Origin: an uncultured Fulvivirga sp.
Lineage (GTDB): Bacteria > Bacteroidota > Bacteroidia > Cytophagales > Cyclobacteriaceae
Assembly: GCA_947500555.1 (NCBI GenBank)
Contig: CANMSE010000005.1
Coordinates: 186,001 to 250,000, forward strand
DNA length: 64,000 nucleotides
Direction of reading: 5' to 3'
Below the pieces are notes generated by a model, which saw nothing but the letters and a program-made list of their open reading frames with translations, ran no database searches and was not told where the DNA came from. Below, one piece after another: positions 34,808 to 44,337 of the stretch. The position numbers and the translations under genes are program-made. Position 1 is the stretch's first letter. The number at the start of each line of letters is the position of its first letter.

Positions 34808-36365
34808 ATGCGTAGTGTTTTTTATCTCTATCTTATACTAATACTCTTCCTATTGGCAGCAGTGACCACCAACGCCCAGCCATCAGATAGTGCCGCTCTA
34901 GCCATTGACAGCATAGCGTCTACCATAGCACATTTACCCACAAAAATATCAGGCAATGATACGCTCTTTACTACTCCATCTGTTGCCAAGATAGACAGCA
35001 TTACAAATGCCTTAACGGCTAAAAAAGATACCTTAAAAGCAGGCTATCAACAACGAAAAGATAGTTTGTTAAGCAAACCGAATGCCATTGCCGATAGCTT
35101 GAAATTAATCAGTTCCGCGCCATCTAAAATGGCCGATAGCCTTAAGCAGTCTATAGACAAAGTAGTACCTAACCAAGTCAAAGAAAAACTGCCCGTCATA
35201 GCTGACGATGTTCCTGAAATAAATAATGCAGAAACACCACTATCTGAAAATCCTCTAAATGAAATATCTGATCCTTTATCCAATGTAACACCTGAAGTGG
35301 ATGATACACCTGGAATCACGGAACAGGTAACTGACCCAACTAATGGTGTCAAGGAAGAAATGAGTAAAGTCACTGACATTGAAGAGGTGAATGAGCTTCA
35401 AAATAAGTTGCAGTTTATCAACCAGAAAAATACATTGCTTAAACAGCGGCAAGAGCAGGTGAAGGGCATTAAAGAAGGGGATGGAGCGGCCATTGACAGA
35501 GGTATTGATGAACTGGCCGGTGAACATGTAGACCTGAGCGAGCTCTCTGATGCAGATAAAGGGTTAAAAATCGGAGAAGAGGAATTCGATGTAGCGAGTT
35601 TTGAAAAATTTAATGACCCGGAATACGTTAAAGATCAATTAAAAGAAAAATCGACCTTTATGGCTCAGGATATGATACTGAGTAATCAGCCAGAGGTCAA
35701 AGAACTCACCACACAGCTGCAAGGGTATAAAAAGAAATTTGGTAGCATTCAGAGTGTCAAGAATATTGAAAAAAAAATCTATCAATCGCTACAAAGAGTT
35801 GAAGTGGTATAAAAGACTTCGTCCTTGTGTACAATTTGAGGTTCAAAAGTCGAGTGATATAACAGTTTTAGACCCTTCGCTAGCCCTTGGTTATTATATC
35901 ACACATCGTTGGGTTCTTGACTTTAGCTACATGTATCGTTTGCAGTACCATCAGTCTAATGATCACTTAGGTACGGATTCCCGAATTTATGGGGGCAGAG
36001 TAGCCATAGAATTCGATCTGATAAAGAAACTATACCCAATCATGGTATTGGAACAGCTCCGAACTTACGTTCCTTTTAAGAGTACTCCTGAAGTTTTTGA
36101 GCGTAAATGGGTACCAGGGCTCATGTTTGGCTTGAAAAAGGAGTTTGAAATAGTGCCTGGTTTTAATGGAGATATTATGGCGCTGTTTAATTTGTTGTAT
36201 GATGGACAGGAGAGTCCTTACAATAATCGCTTTAACGTGAGGTTTGGATTTATTTTAAATAAAGCGGAGAACAAGGGCTCAATTAAGAAATTGAGAAAAA
36301 AACTGAATGATCAATATTCGACTAAAAAGAATAAGCTAAAAAAGAAATTCAAGCCAAATGACTGA
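34808..36365 (+). pseudogene. Exported coiled-coil/outer-membrane protein split by a frameshift at an A9 run
   Basis: One gene appears split into two frames. The first part (34808-35812) has a signal peptide (RSVFYLYLILILFLLAAVTTNAQ) and a long helical, Gln/Lys/Asp-rich region; it ends abruptly at a TAA just after an A9 tract (35769-35777). Starting in the +1 frame before that tract and ending at 36365, the sequence encodes a beta-barrel-like domain (VLDPSLALGYYITHRWVLDFSYMYR, WVPGLMFGLKKEFEIV) of the type that follows such helical regions in Bacteroidota exported proteins. Removing one A rejoins the frames (NIEKKSINRYKELKW). It may be a real mutation, a sequencing error, or a slippage site. 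The upstream ATG at 34769 lacks a signal peptide at its start; 34808 is preferred. Confidence 0.7.
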
Positions 36366-36397
36366 TCTTCTAAAGCACAAAAAGAACAATATTTTTT

Positions 36398-37201
36398 CTA
36401 CATCTTCATCGACCTCAATTTAATCTCGGTCAGCTTTCTTTTTGTATCCTGAGCAAAATCACCATTCATGATCCAATTATAATAACCGGGCTCTTTTTCT
36501 AACACTTCTGAAACCAGTCGATTACGGTGTTTTCCAAAGTTAAATACCTCTTTTCCATCCTTGTTGAGTACCATTCTTCCTCCCAGATCCACTAAATTGG
36601 AAGAGGTCAATTCATGGAGAATGGCCATATCATTTTCAATAGTACCTATCTTCTTACCAAGATTATCGACCATATCCTGACCATTATACTTTTCTACCTG
36701 AGCCTCCAATACAGCCAATGTAGCCAATGTATCTGCTTCAGCACTATGCGCATCATCAAGACTTTTGTCACAGTAGAACTTATAGGCTGCAGATAAAGTA
36801 CGTTTTTCCATCATATGGAAAATCTTCTGAGCGTCAATCAGCTTTCGCTTTGATACATCAAAATCCACCCCGGCTCGTAGAAACTCTTCTACCAATAAAG
36901 GCACATCGAACTTCAGAATGTTGAATCCCGCCAAATCAGAACCTTCCAGAAATTGAGCTAAACTCTTAGCCACACTTTTAAATGTTTTGGCCTCTTTGAC
37001 ATCTTCGTCATAAATGCCATGAATCAAACTTGTTTCAATGGGAATGGGAACTGTAGGGTTGATCTTGTTAGTTTTTACTATAGTTTCCCCATCAGGCATC
37101 ACTTTTACGACTGATATCTCTACTATTCGGTCCTTGACCACATTGGTTCCTGTGGTTTCTAAATCGAAAAAAGTGAGCGGGTTTTTGAGGTTAAGTTTCA
37201 T
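36398..37201 (-). CDS. DnaQ-like 3'-5' exonuclease
   Basis: 267 aa DEDD-family exonuclease: FFDLETTGTNVVKDRIVEI (ExoI), NILKFDVPLLVEEFLRAG (ExoII) and HSAEADTLATLAVLE (ExoIII His-type) give the catalytic acidic residues. The C-terminal part (about 180-267) ends in NFGKHRNRLVSEVLEKEPGYY, as in stand-alone DNA polymerase III epsilon-like proteins. Its exact role (proofreading subunit or repair/RNA processing) is not decided by sequence. It sits 4 bp downstream of mpl. Confidence 0.9.
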   Translation of the reverse strand: MKLNLKNPLTFFDLETTGTNVVKDRIVEISVVKVMPDGETIVKTNKINPTVPIPIETSLIHGIYDEDVKEAKTFKSVAKSLAQFLEGSDLAGFNILKFDVPLLVEEFLRAGVDFDVSKRKLIDAQKIFHMMEKRTLSAAYKFYCDKSLDDAHSAEADTLATLAVLEAQVEKYNGQDMVDNLGKKIGTIENDMAILHELTSSNLVDLGGRMVLNKDGKEVFNFGKHRNRLVSEVLEKEPGYYNWIMNGDFAQDTKRKLTEIKLRSMKM

Positions 37202-37205
37202 TAAT

Positions 37206-38576
37206 TCAGATATTCAAAAGGTGAGTTAGTTGCTCATAATCAAGGCCATCAAAGGTTCCTGAAGACATGAGTAGTAAATTTTTATTAGTCCACTGCAGGG
37301 TTTTTAAATAACCCATCATTTCGTGGCGATCGTCAAATACAAGTAGATCAGTTTGCTGGAAGCTATTTTTGATATCTTCTTTGGTTATAGACTTCAAACG
37401 CTTATGTGCAACTGTAGTGGGGTTATAGTAGACTATTGCGATATCACAGCCTGCCATGGTATGGGCATATTCTTCAATAAAGTCTTTATTCAAACTGCTG
37501 AAAGTATGTAACTCAAGACAACCGACTAACTCCCTGTCTGGATACTGATGTTTTACCGCCAGAGTAGTCGCCCTTACTTTAGATGGCGCATGAGCAAAAT
37601 CCTTATAAATTGTTAGGTCATTTCTCTCCTCAATAATTTGAAGTCTTTTATCAGCTCCTTCGAATGATTGAATGGCTTCATAGAATTGGTCATCATTTAT
37701 ACCTATTTGATTTAACACTTCTTTTGCTCCGTTGAGATTTTGAAGGTTATGATTACCAAATAGCTTTATGGGTATCAACTTTTCGTCATGAATTAAATAA
37801 GTGATGCCATCTTCAATTTTGTGCTTGTGGGCCTTATAGGGGATAGCAGTAACATTTTCTCTTGTTCTAGTACAAATAGAACTGCCTGTAGTGTCTTCGG
37901 AACTATAAATTAATATTCCTCCGGACGGTGTAGCGTCAGCAAAGAGATCAAATTGTTTTATATACTCTGTTTCAGTTGGAAAAACATTAATATGATCCCA
38001 CGATACGCCTGATACAAGTCCTATGTGATGATGATATTTCAGGAATTTTGGTGTACTATCTATTGGTGAACTTAAATATTCATCACCTTCAATGATAATA
38101 ATCGGAGCTTCAGTCAACTGAACCATCTCATCAAACCCTGCTATTCTGGCACCTACGGAATAGTCAAAGTCATAATTGTGAAATTTAAGCACGTGCATAA
38201 TAATGGAAGTGATGGTTGTTTTACCATGACTTCCAGCAATTACCACACGTTTCTTATGAACGGACTGCTCATAGATATACTCTGGGAAAGAGTAAATTTT
38301 TAGTCCTAGCTCCTGAGCCTTTAGCAGTTCAGGGTTATCCACCCGTGCATGCATCCCCAGAATTACGGCATCTATGTCCTGAGTTATCTTATTAGTTTCC
38401 CAACCTTCCGTATCAGGTAAGAGGTCATTTTTAGCAAGTAAGGATCGTGATGGTTCGAATATTTCATCATCGGAACCTGTGACACTGTGCCCTTTTTTAT
38501 GCAGTGCAATAGCTAAATTATGCATTATACTGCCTCCAATAGCTATAAAATGAATGCGTTGTGAAGTCTGATTCAT
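37206..38576 (-). CDS. mpl: UDP-N-acetylmuramate:L-alanyl-gamma-D-glutamyl-meso-diaminopimelate ligase
   Basis: Mur ligase-type protein of 456 aa. It has the N-terminal HFIAIGGSIMHNLAIALHKKGH, ATP loop AGSHGKTT at 114-121, and the central EGDEYLSSPIDSTPKF and DHINVFPTE motifs. The C-terminal domain contains RLQIIEERNDLTIYKDFAHAP. The pattern with an FAHAP His-Ala-Pro segment and GGSIMHN fits Mpl, which recycles murein tripeptide, rather than MurC. It is upstream of the DnaQ-like exonuclease gene in the same orientation, and divergent from dnaB. Confidence 0.8.
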   Translation of the reverse strand: MNQTSQRIHFIAIGGSIMHNLAIALHKKGHSVTGSDDEIFEPSRSLLAKNDLLPDTEGWETNKITQDIDAVILGMHARVDNPELLKAQELGLKIYSFPEYIYEQSVHKKRVVIAGSHGKTTITSIIMHVLKFHNYDFDYSVGARIAGFDEMVQLTEAPIIIIEGDEYLSSPIDSTPKFLKYHHHIGLVSGVSWDHINVFPTETEYIKQFDLFADATPSGGILIYSSEDTTGSSICTRTRENVTAIPYKAHKHKIEDGITYLIHDEKLIPIKLFGNHNLQNLNGAKEVLNQIGINDDQFYEAIQSFEGADKRLQIIEERNDLTIYKDFAHAPSKVRATTLAVKHQYPDRELVGCLELHTFSSLNKDFIEEYAHTMAGCDIAIVYYNPTTVAHKRLKSITKEDIKNSFQQTDLLVFDDRHEMMGYLKTLQWTNKNLLLMSSGTFDGLDYEQLTHLLNI

Positions 38577-38895
38577 TGATAAAAAGTAGATTTCAAATCT
38601 AGAAGAAAAAAAGTTAATTCAGCGCAATTATATTAACGACTCTGTTGTTGATAACTATGTGGATAGTCTTTTTTTTTGTTAGTAAGTATATTTTTTTTCA
38701 ACATCTTGTAGTTAATTAAAAGTGATGCTATGTGGAAAAAGCGTGTTTTCAATATTGCAACTACTGCTGGTATACATCACGTTGGGTTAGTTGTAAACAC
38801 TGGCAACTATTTGTTGATATTCCACTGAAATTGTGCCGCTTTCAAATTCTATTTAGGTTTGAAGCTGTTGAAAATATTAAACCAACAATCACTAC
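38577..38895. other. Intergenic region mpl/dnaB with DnaA-box-like sequences and T tracts
   Basis: This 319-bp gap between divergent mpl and dnaB has no convincing gene. It holds several near matches to the DnaA box TGTGGATAA: TGTTGATAA (38646-38654), TGTGGATAG (38658-38666) and TGTGGAAAA (38731-38739), each with one mismatch, plus a weaker TGTTGATAT (38812-38820). They are interspersed with T-runs at 38669-38677 and 38691-38698. This could be a DnaA-regulated promoter region for dnaB or a replication-origin fragment; neither is proven. Confidence 0.4.
38594..38627 (-). promoter_or_regulatory. Possible promoter for mpl
   Basis: Minus-strand TAGATTTG (38594-38601) matches TAnnTTTG, and a TTG (CAA at 38625-38627 on the + strand) stands 23 bp upstream, within the Bacteroidota -33/-7 spacing range. 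It lies 18 bp from the mpl ATG. Confidence 0.45.
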
Positions 38896-40464
38896 ATGGA
38901 AAACAAATCTTCGTCATTAAGAGTAGGGCATAAATCGAATAGATTGGTCAAAGATATCAATGATACTTTGGGAAAACTGCCCCCCCAGGCGATAGATTTG
39001 GAAGAGGCGGTATTGGGTGCGTTAATGTTAGAAAAAGACGCACTATCTACCGTTATCGACATACTTACACCTGAGAGTTTCTATCAGGATAATCACCAGG
39101 AAATCTACAAGGCTATTGTTGTTCTTTTCAATAATTCAGAGCCCGTAGATATGCGCACCGTTGTGAGTCAATTGCGCAAGAATGGCGCACTGGAAGCCGT
39201 TGGCGGTTCTTACTATATCGCTGAATTAACCTCAAAAGTATCATCTGCAGCTAACATTGAGTATCATGCTCGTATTGTTACTGAAATGGCAATTAAGAGA
39301 GAATTGATTCGTGTAGCCTCTGAAATACATCATGAAGCTTATGAGGATACTACTGATGTTTTTCAACTATTAGATAAAACAGAGAGCTCATTATTTGAAA
39401 TATCAGAAGCCAACATTAGAAAGAATTATGATAACATGACCTCCTTAATGGCTCAGGCTATTCATGAGTTGGAGGAGCGGAAGAATCATAAAGATGGGCT
39501 GACAGGAGTGCCTAGTGGATTTACAGCATTGGATCGAGTTACTTCAGGCTGGCAAAAGTCAGATTTGGTAATCATAGCAGCACGTCCTGGTATGGGTAAA
39601 ACGGCATTTGTTGTCTCAGCTTTAAGAAACGCAGCTGTAGACTTCAGTCAACCTGTGGCAATATTTTCACTAGAAATGTCTTCTGTTCAATTAGTTAACC
39701 GGCTTATTTCGGCAGAGGCTCAATTGGAAAGTGAAAAAATCAAGAAAGGCAATCTGGCAGATCACGAATGGCAGCAGCTTATTCATAAAACGAATAAATT
39801 AAGTAATGCACCCATATTTATAGATGATACGCCAGCATTATCAATTTTAGAACTACGAGCAAAATGTAGAAGGCTTAAGGCACAACACAATGTTCAACTT
39901 ATTGTCATTGATTACCTTCAGTTGATGAGTGGTGATAGTTCCAAAGGTGGTGGTAATCGTGAACAAGAGATTGCATCTATCTCAAGGGCATTGAAGGGTA
40001 TAGCGAAAGAACTGGAAGTTCCGGTTATTGCACTGTCGCAGTTAAGTAGGGCTGTTGAAACGAGGGGAGGAGATAAACGGCCTCAATTATCAGATTTGAG
40101 AGAATCAGGTTCAATTGAGCAAGATGCTGATATGGTAATGTTCCTATATCGTCCTGAATATTATGGTATAACTGAAGATGAAAACGGAATGCCTACTTCA
40201 GGAGTAGGAGAAGTCATCATTGCTAAGCATAGAAACGGTTCGCTGGAAAATGTTCAGCTTAAATTTATTGGTAAATTCACCAAATTTGCTGATTTGGATA
40301 ATCATAGTTTTGGAGAACCTTTTCCATCAACAGGTAGCATCCCCGCGGAGTTTGATGATTCTCAAACAATGACCTTTGGAAGTAAGTTAAATGAGGGCGA
40401 TTCAGATTTAGGTAATGACTTTGGTAGCGAGAACCCTGAAGATGAGGAAGACGCACCATTTTAG
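38896..40464 (+). CDS. dnaB: Replicative DNA helicase
   Basis: Hexameric fork helicase of 522 aa. It has an N-terminal DnaG-interacting domain (PPQAIDLEEAVLGALMLEKD), a linker, and a RecA-like core with Walker A ARPGMGKTAF at 229-238. Walker B is LIVIDYLQLMSG, followed by LSQLSRAVETRGGDKRPQLSDLRESGSIEQDAD. The C-terminal tail is acidic. No intein is present at the Walker A site. A 319-bp region with DnaA-box-like sequences precedes the gene. Confidence 0.97.
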   Translation: MENKSSSLRVGHKSNRLVKDINDTLGKLPPQAIDLEEAVLGALMLEKDALSTVIDILTPESFYQDNHQEIYKAIVVLFNNSEPVDMRTVVSQLRKNGALEAVGGSYYIAELTSKVSSAANIEYHARIVTEMAIKRELIRVASEIHHEAYEDTTDVFQLLDKTESSLFEISEANIRKNYDNMTSLMAQAIHELEERKNHKDGLTGVPSGFTALDRVTSGWQKSDLVIIAARPGMGKTAFVVSALRNAAVDFSQPVAIFSLEMSSVQLVNRLISAEAQLESEKIKKGNLADHEWQQLIHKTNKLSNAPIFIDDTPALSILELRAKCRRLKAQHNVQLIVIDYLQLMSGDSSKGGGNREQEIASISRALKGIAKELEVPVIALSQLSRAVETRGGDKRPQLSDLRESGSIEQDADMVMFLYRPEYYGITEDENGMPTSGVGEVIIAKHRNGSLENVQLKFIGKFTKFADLDNHSFGEPFPSTGSIPAEFDDSQTMTFGSKLNEGDSDLGNDFGSENPEDEEDAPF

Positions 40465-40470
40465 GTATTA

Positions 40471-41064
40471 CTATTTTAACTGAACCAATTCTTTAACAAT
40501 TTCTTTACTAGCTCTTCTGAAACCGGCTTTTTCTTTTTCTGGATCACTTACGTCAATATATCTGTATCCATTTAAATTACCATAAAACCCAGGCTTTTTA
40601 TATTTAACTACAATTACAAAAGAAGAGATAGGACTGGGTTGATACGGATCAAATATGTCAAACTTGTAGGAAATACTTTCCCGAAGTAGTGTTTCTTCTT
40701 CATTAAAACCTTGTATTCCTACCTTAAAATAATAGTGACAATTTGTGATATCAAGCATTTTTTTTCTTGCGTCAAGATCACTTTCAATAATTTTCAGCTC
40801 AGCCTGATTTAAGTTTTCCTTAGCGAGTAAATACTCATTCGCTGGTAAGTAGGTGATTTTCTTGAAATGGTTTGCCAATTGATTGTTTAGAGTATTAAAA
40901 TTCTGCTCAGAACGGTGTTGACTTAATCCATTAATTTGTCCAATTAAGATGCTTCTATTTTCTATTAGTGCGGGAGTTCCATTTATTGTATAATATGAAG
41001 TTACTGTTTTGCATCTTATCAATAAAAGAACAGAAAAAGCGCAAAATATTATAGTGTATTTCAT
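40471..41064 (-). CDS. Hypothetical lipoprotein
   Basis: 197 aa protein with lipoprotein signal (YTIIFCAFSVLLLIRC, Cys at about residue 18). The remainder is mixed alpha/beta with a central helical region (NFNTLNNQLANHFKKI) and the strand-rich TNCHYYFKVGIQGFNEEE. No family is recognised. It is convergent with dnaB (6-bp gap) and divergent from the MDR oxidoreductase. Confidence 0.7.
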   Translation of the reverse strand: MKYTIIFCAFSVLLLIRCKTVTSYYTINGTPALIENRSILIGQINGLSQHRSEQNFNTLNNQLANHFKKITYLPANEYLLAKENLNQAELKIIESDLDARKKMLDITNCHYYFKVGIQGFNEEETLLRESISYKFDIFDPYQPSPISSFVIVVKYKKPGFYGNLNGYRYIDVSDPEKEKAGFRRASKEIVKELVQLK

Positions 41065-41115
41065 TTTGGATATATAAACTTTAATATAGTATAATGTTAA
41101 ATAATAAAGTTGATT

Positions 41116-42108
41116 ATGAAATCACTTACTATAGTTTCTGAGAATAAGTTAGAAATTATTGAAAAAGAGGTGCCCACTATAAGCACCAATCAGGTGCTGG
41201 TAAAAGTAGCAGCGGCCGCGCTTAATAAAAGAGATCAATTTATAAGTGAAGGTAAATACCCAGGTATTCAACTGGGCGCCACCCTTGGTTCTGATGGAGT
41301 AGGGGAGATTGTTGAGGTGGGTGCAGATATTGAATCTAAAAACATTGGTCGACAGGTAATTATTAATCCTAATATCAATTGGGGAAACAATCCAACCGTT
41401 CAATCGCAGGAGTATAATATTCTTGGGATGCCATCTGATGGTACATTTGCGGAATATGTGGCCGTAGGATTTGATCGAGTTCATGACATTCCCAAAAATC
41501 TAAAATTTGAGGAAGCTGTAGCTTTACCACTAGCCGGACTTACTGCATTCAGGGCCTGCTTTCATCATGGACAAATTAAGGCTGAGGACAATGTTTTAAT
41601 TTCCGGGTTTGGTGGAGGTGTGGCACAATATGCTTTTCAATATGCTGTAGCTTCTAAGTCCAAAGTTTATGTGACTTCAAGTAGCGATATCAAAATGAAA
41701 GAAGCCATAGAGTTAGGTGCAGTCGAAACAGTAAATTATAAGTCTGATAATTGGCAAAAAACTCTTGCTAAAAAATCTGGAGGATTTGATGTTGTGATTG
41801 ATAGTGCTGGTGGAGATCAAATTAATGATTTCGTTAAAATGATGAAGCCAGGTGGCCGCATAGTTTTTTATGGAGCTACCACTGGTTTGCCATCATCTTT
41901 GGACCTATACCGAATGTTCTGGAATCAAATAACCTTACAAGGTAGCACCATGGGTAATGATCAGGAATTTGCTTATATGCTAAACTTTGTTGAGGTTAAT
42001 AATATTCATCCTTTAATTGATTCATCAAGATCGTTTGACGAAATTTTGGATGCTATAGCTGAATTGAGGCAAGGGGACAAACTTGGTAAGTTAGTATTGA
42101 AGTTTTAG
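41116..42108 (+). CDS. Medium-chain dehydrogenase/reductase (zinc-binding/quinone-reductase-like)
   Basis: 330 aa MDR-family protein starting at ATG 41116 (MKSLTIVSENKLEI); a TTG at 41110 is possible but less likely. The GroES-like N-terminal domain (KVAAAALNKRDQFISEGKYPG) is followed by a Rossmann domain with NVLISGFGGGVAQYAFQYAV and ADNWQKTL-like helices. The catalytic zinc ligand pattern of alcohol dehydrogenases is lacking, so it may be a quinone-oxidoreductase-like reductase using NADPH. Substrate unknown; it is a single gene. Confidence 0.82.
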   Translation: MKSLTIVSENKLEIIEKEVPTISTNQVLVKVAAAALNKRDQFISEGKYPGIQLGATLGSDGVGEIVEVGADIESKNIGRQVIINPNINWGNNPTVQSQEYNILGMPSDGTFAEYVAVGFDRVHDIPKNLKFEEAVALPLAGLTAFRACFHHGQIKAEDNVLISGFGGGVAQYAFQYAVASKSKVYVTSSSDIKMKEAIELGAVETVNYKSDNWQKTLAKKSGGFDVVIDSAGGDQINDFVKMMKPGGRIVFYGATTGLPSSLDLYRMFWNQITLQGSTMGNDQEFAYMLNFVEVNNIHPLIDSSRSFDEILDAIAELRQGDKLGKLVLKF

Positions 42109-42151
42109 TTGTTTTCATATTAATTAATTATCTGATTTATAATTAGTTAAT

Positions 42152-42184
42152 AATATCAATGCTAATAATATTAGTATTGATATT
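42152..42184. terminator. AT-rich hairpin between convergent genes
   Basis: A 15-bp stem with one G:T-type mismatch (42152-42166 against 42170-42184) and AAT loop lies between the convergent MDR oxidoreductase gene and the TPR gene, touching the TPR stop codon. No U-tract follows, so it may mark the ends of both transcripts only weakly. Confidence 0.4.
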
Positions 42185-42503
42185 AGGAATATTCGAGCTC
42201 ATCTAACGCATTTTTTAGCTCACGAAGCGTCATTTCATTTGCCTGAGATCGGGCGATTTCTATACCGTCTTTGTAAGCCTTTATGGCTAGATCTTCTTCA
42301 TTTAAGTCCTCGTATAAATGACCGACATGATAATACGTTGGTAAGTAATCTGCATGTTGATTAAGCAGAATTTCGAAATATTTTCGTGATTCTGACAAGT
42401 CATATTTTTGATATTCTATAGCTAAACCGTATATAGAAAATGGGTCTTGCGGATCCTCATTATAATACTTTTTTAAGAGCTCTAATCTTTCCGAATTCAT
42501 CAT
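42183..42503 (-). CDS. Small TPR protein
   Basis: 106 aa protein built of about three tetratricopeptide helices: DPFSIYGLAIEYQKYDLSESRKYF, LPTYYHVGHLYEDLNEEDLAIKAYKDGIEIA, and a capping helix. It has no signal peptide. It is probably an adaptor for protein-protein contacts; partner unknown. Two adjacent ATGs (42503 and 42500) are possible starts. It is divergent from etfB across an 87-bp gap. Confidence 0.78.
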   Translation of the reverse strand: MMNSERLELLKKYYNEDPQDPFSIYGLAIEYQKYDLSESRKYFEILLNQHADYLPTYYHVGHLYEDLNEEDLAIKAYKDGIEIARSQANEMTLRELKNALDELEYS

Positions 42504-42590
42504 TCAATCCATTTTTATTTGGGTCATTATTCGTTATCTTCACGGCAAATTTAATACCTAAAAATTTAATTATTTAAATCAATATTTTGA

Positions 42591-43328
42591 ATGAAAATAT
42601 TAGTTTGTATTACTCATGTTCCTGATACAACATCTCGAATTTCGTTTACCGATGGAGACACTAAATTTGATGCAAATGGGGTGCAATTTATCATAGGCCC
42701 TTACGATGATTATGCATTGGCAAGAGCAGTTGAATTGAAAGAGCAGTCAGGTGGTTCAATTACTGTTTTAAACGTTGGAGGACCAGAGTCTGATCCTACT
42801 ATCAGAAAAGCTCTGGCAATCGGAGCTGATGAGGCTATCAGAATTAATGCTGAACCAAAGGATTCTTTATTTGTTGCTTCAGAGATAGCAAATGTTGCTA
42901 AAGATGGTGGCTATGACATGATCCTGATGGGGAGAGAATCTATAGATTTTAATGGTGGAATGGTTCACGGTATGGTAGGAGAGATATTAGGTATCCCATC
43001 AGTTTCACCAGTTATGACTTTGGATATAGAGGGAGATACGGCAATGATGGCTCGAGAAATTGAAGGAGGTAAGGAGTACGTTGAAGTTAAGATGCCTTTC
43101 GTGGCTGGTTGTCAGGAGCCTATAGCAGAATGGAAAATCCCAAATATGAGAGGGATTATGTCAGCAAGGACAAAACCTTTGAATGTTGTTGAACCTTCTA
43201 TTAATGAAGAAGGTACGAAGCTTCAAAAATTCGAACTACCTGAGGAAAAAGGAGCCGTGACAATGATTGATGCTGATAATGTTGAAGAGCTAGTCAACTT
43301 ATTGAAAAACGAAGCAAAGGTTATTTAA
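42591..43328 (+). CDS. etfB: Electron transfer flavoprotein subunit beta
   Basis: 245 aa ETF beta subunit (AMP-binding), beginning MKILVCITHVPDTTSRISF and carrying the family segments DDYALARAVELKEQ, ALAIGADEAIRI and GRESIDFNGGMVHGMVGEILG. It forms the heterodimer with EtfA encoded 29 bp downstream and accepts electrons from acyl-CoA dehydrogenases, such as the glutaryl-CoA dehydrogenase at 7901-9115. Confidence 0.96.
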   Translation: MKILVCITHVPDTTSRISFTDGDTKFDANGVQFIIGPYDDYALARAVELKEQSGGSITVLNVGGPESDPTIRKALAIGADEAIRINAEPKDSLFVASEIANVAKDGGYDMILMGRESIDFNGGMVHGMVGEILGIPSVSPVMTLDIEGDTAMMAREIEGGKEYVEVKMPFVAGCQEPIAEWKIPNMRGIMSARTKPLNVVEPSINEEGTKLQKFELPEEKGAVTMIDADNVEELVNLLKNEAKVI

Positions 43329-43357
43329 TTCAATTCAGAACAGTAAAAGATTAAAAT

Positions 43358-44317
43358 ATGTCGTCAATATTAGTATTTGTTGAAAGTGCAGAAGGAGTAA
43401 TAAAAAAGACATCTCTAGAAGCCGTATGTTATGCAAAAGGCATGGGTGATGATGTAACCGTTTTAGCCCTTGGTAGTGATGTTAGTAGTAGTGAGTTAGA
43501 AGGTTTGGGAGCTTATGGCGCGTCAAAGGTTCTTCATGTTAACGATGAGAAATATAATAACGGTGTTATTCAGGCCTATGCCTCTGTAATTAGCGATGCA
43601 ATGGAGAAAGAGGGGAGCGAAATATTGGTTTTAGCGAATTCTTCCCTTGGAAACCCTGTATCTGCTAGAGTAGCCATTAAAACCGGTGCTAGTCTGGTGT
43701 CAAATGTTACTGAGTTGCCTGATATGTCTGGTGGGTTTAAAGTCAAAAGAAGTATTTATACTGGTAAAGCATTTGCCAATGTGGAGTTGACGAAAGGGAA
43801 GAAAATACTGGCAATAAAAAAGAATGCAGCTGAAGTGAAAGAAGTGGGTGGATCAGCCAGTGTGGAAAATTTCGCTGCTAATGCAGCTGATTCAGATTTT
43901 GCCACACAAATTACTAAAACTGAAAAGGCAACAGGGGATATTCTTCTTCCTGAAGCAGAATTAGTAGTATCTGGTGGTCGTGGACTAAAAGGTCCTGAAA
44001 ATTGGGGAATGATAGAAGACTTAGCAAAAACCCTTGGAGCAGCCACAGGCTGTAGCAAACCAGTATCAGACATGGATTGGCGCCCGCACCATGAGCACGT
44101 GGGTCAAACAGGAGTAAAAGTAAGTCCTCAATTGTATATTGCTGTAGGTATTTCTGGAGCCATTCAACATTTAGCAGGTGTGAATTCTTCAAAAAACATA
44201 GTAGTAATCAACAAAGACCCAGAAGCACCCTTCTTTAAAGCGGCTGATTATGGTATTGTTGGTGATGCTTTTGAAGTTCTTCCAAAATTGAATGAGGCTT
44301 TCAAAGCTGTTCTATAA
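43358..44317 (+). CDS. etfA: Electron transfer flavoprotein subunit alpha
   Basis: 319 aa FAD-binding ETF subunit. The C-terminal FAD domain carries VVSGGRGLKGPENW, GAATGCSKPVSDMDW, VGQTGVKVSPQLYIAVGISGA and NKDPEAPFFKAADYGIVGD, the classical signature. It is transcribed with etfB and followed by a nuclease gene 20 bp later. Confidence 0.96.
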   Translation: MSSILVFVESAEGVIKKTSLEAVCYAKGMGDDVTVLALGSDVSSSELEGLGAYGASKVLHVNDEKYNNGVIQAYASVISDAMEKEGSEILVLANSSLGNPVSARVAIKTGASLVSNVTELPDMSGGFKVKRSIYTGKAFANVELTKGKKILAIKKNAAEVKEVGGSASVENFAANAADSDFATQITKTEKATGDILLPEAELVVSGGRGLKGPENWGMIEDLAKTLGAATGCSKPVSDMDWRPHHEHVGQTGVKVSPQLYIAVGISGAIQHLAGVNSSKNIVVINKDPEAPFFKAADYGIVGDAFEVLPKLNEAFKAVL

Positions 44318-44337
44318 AGAGTTCTATACAGACAGGA

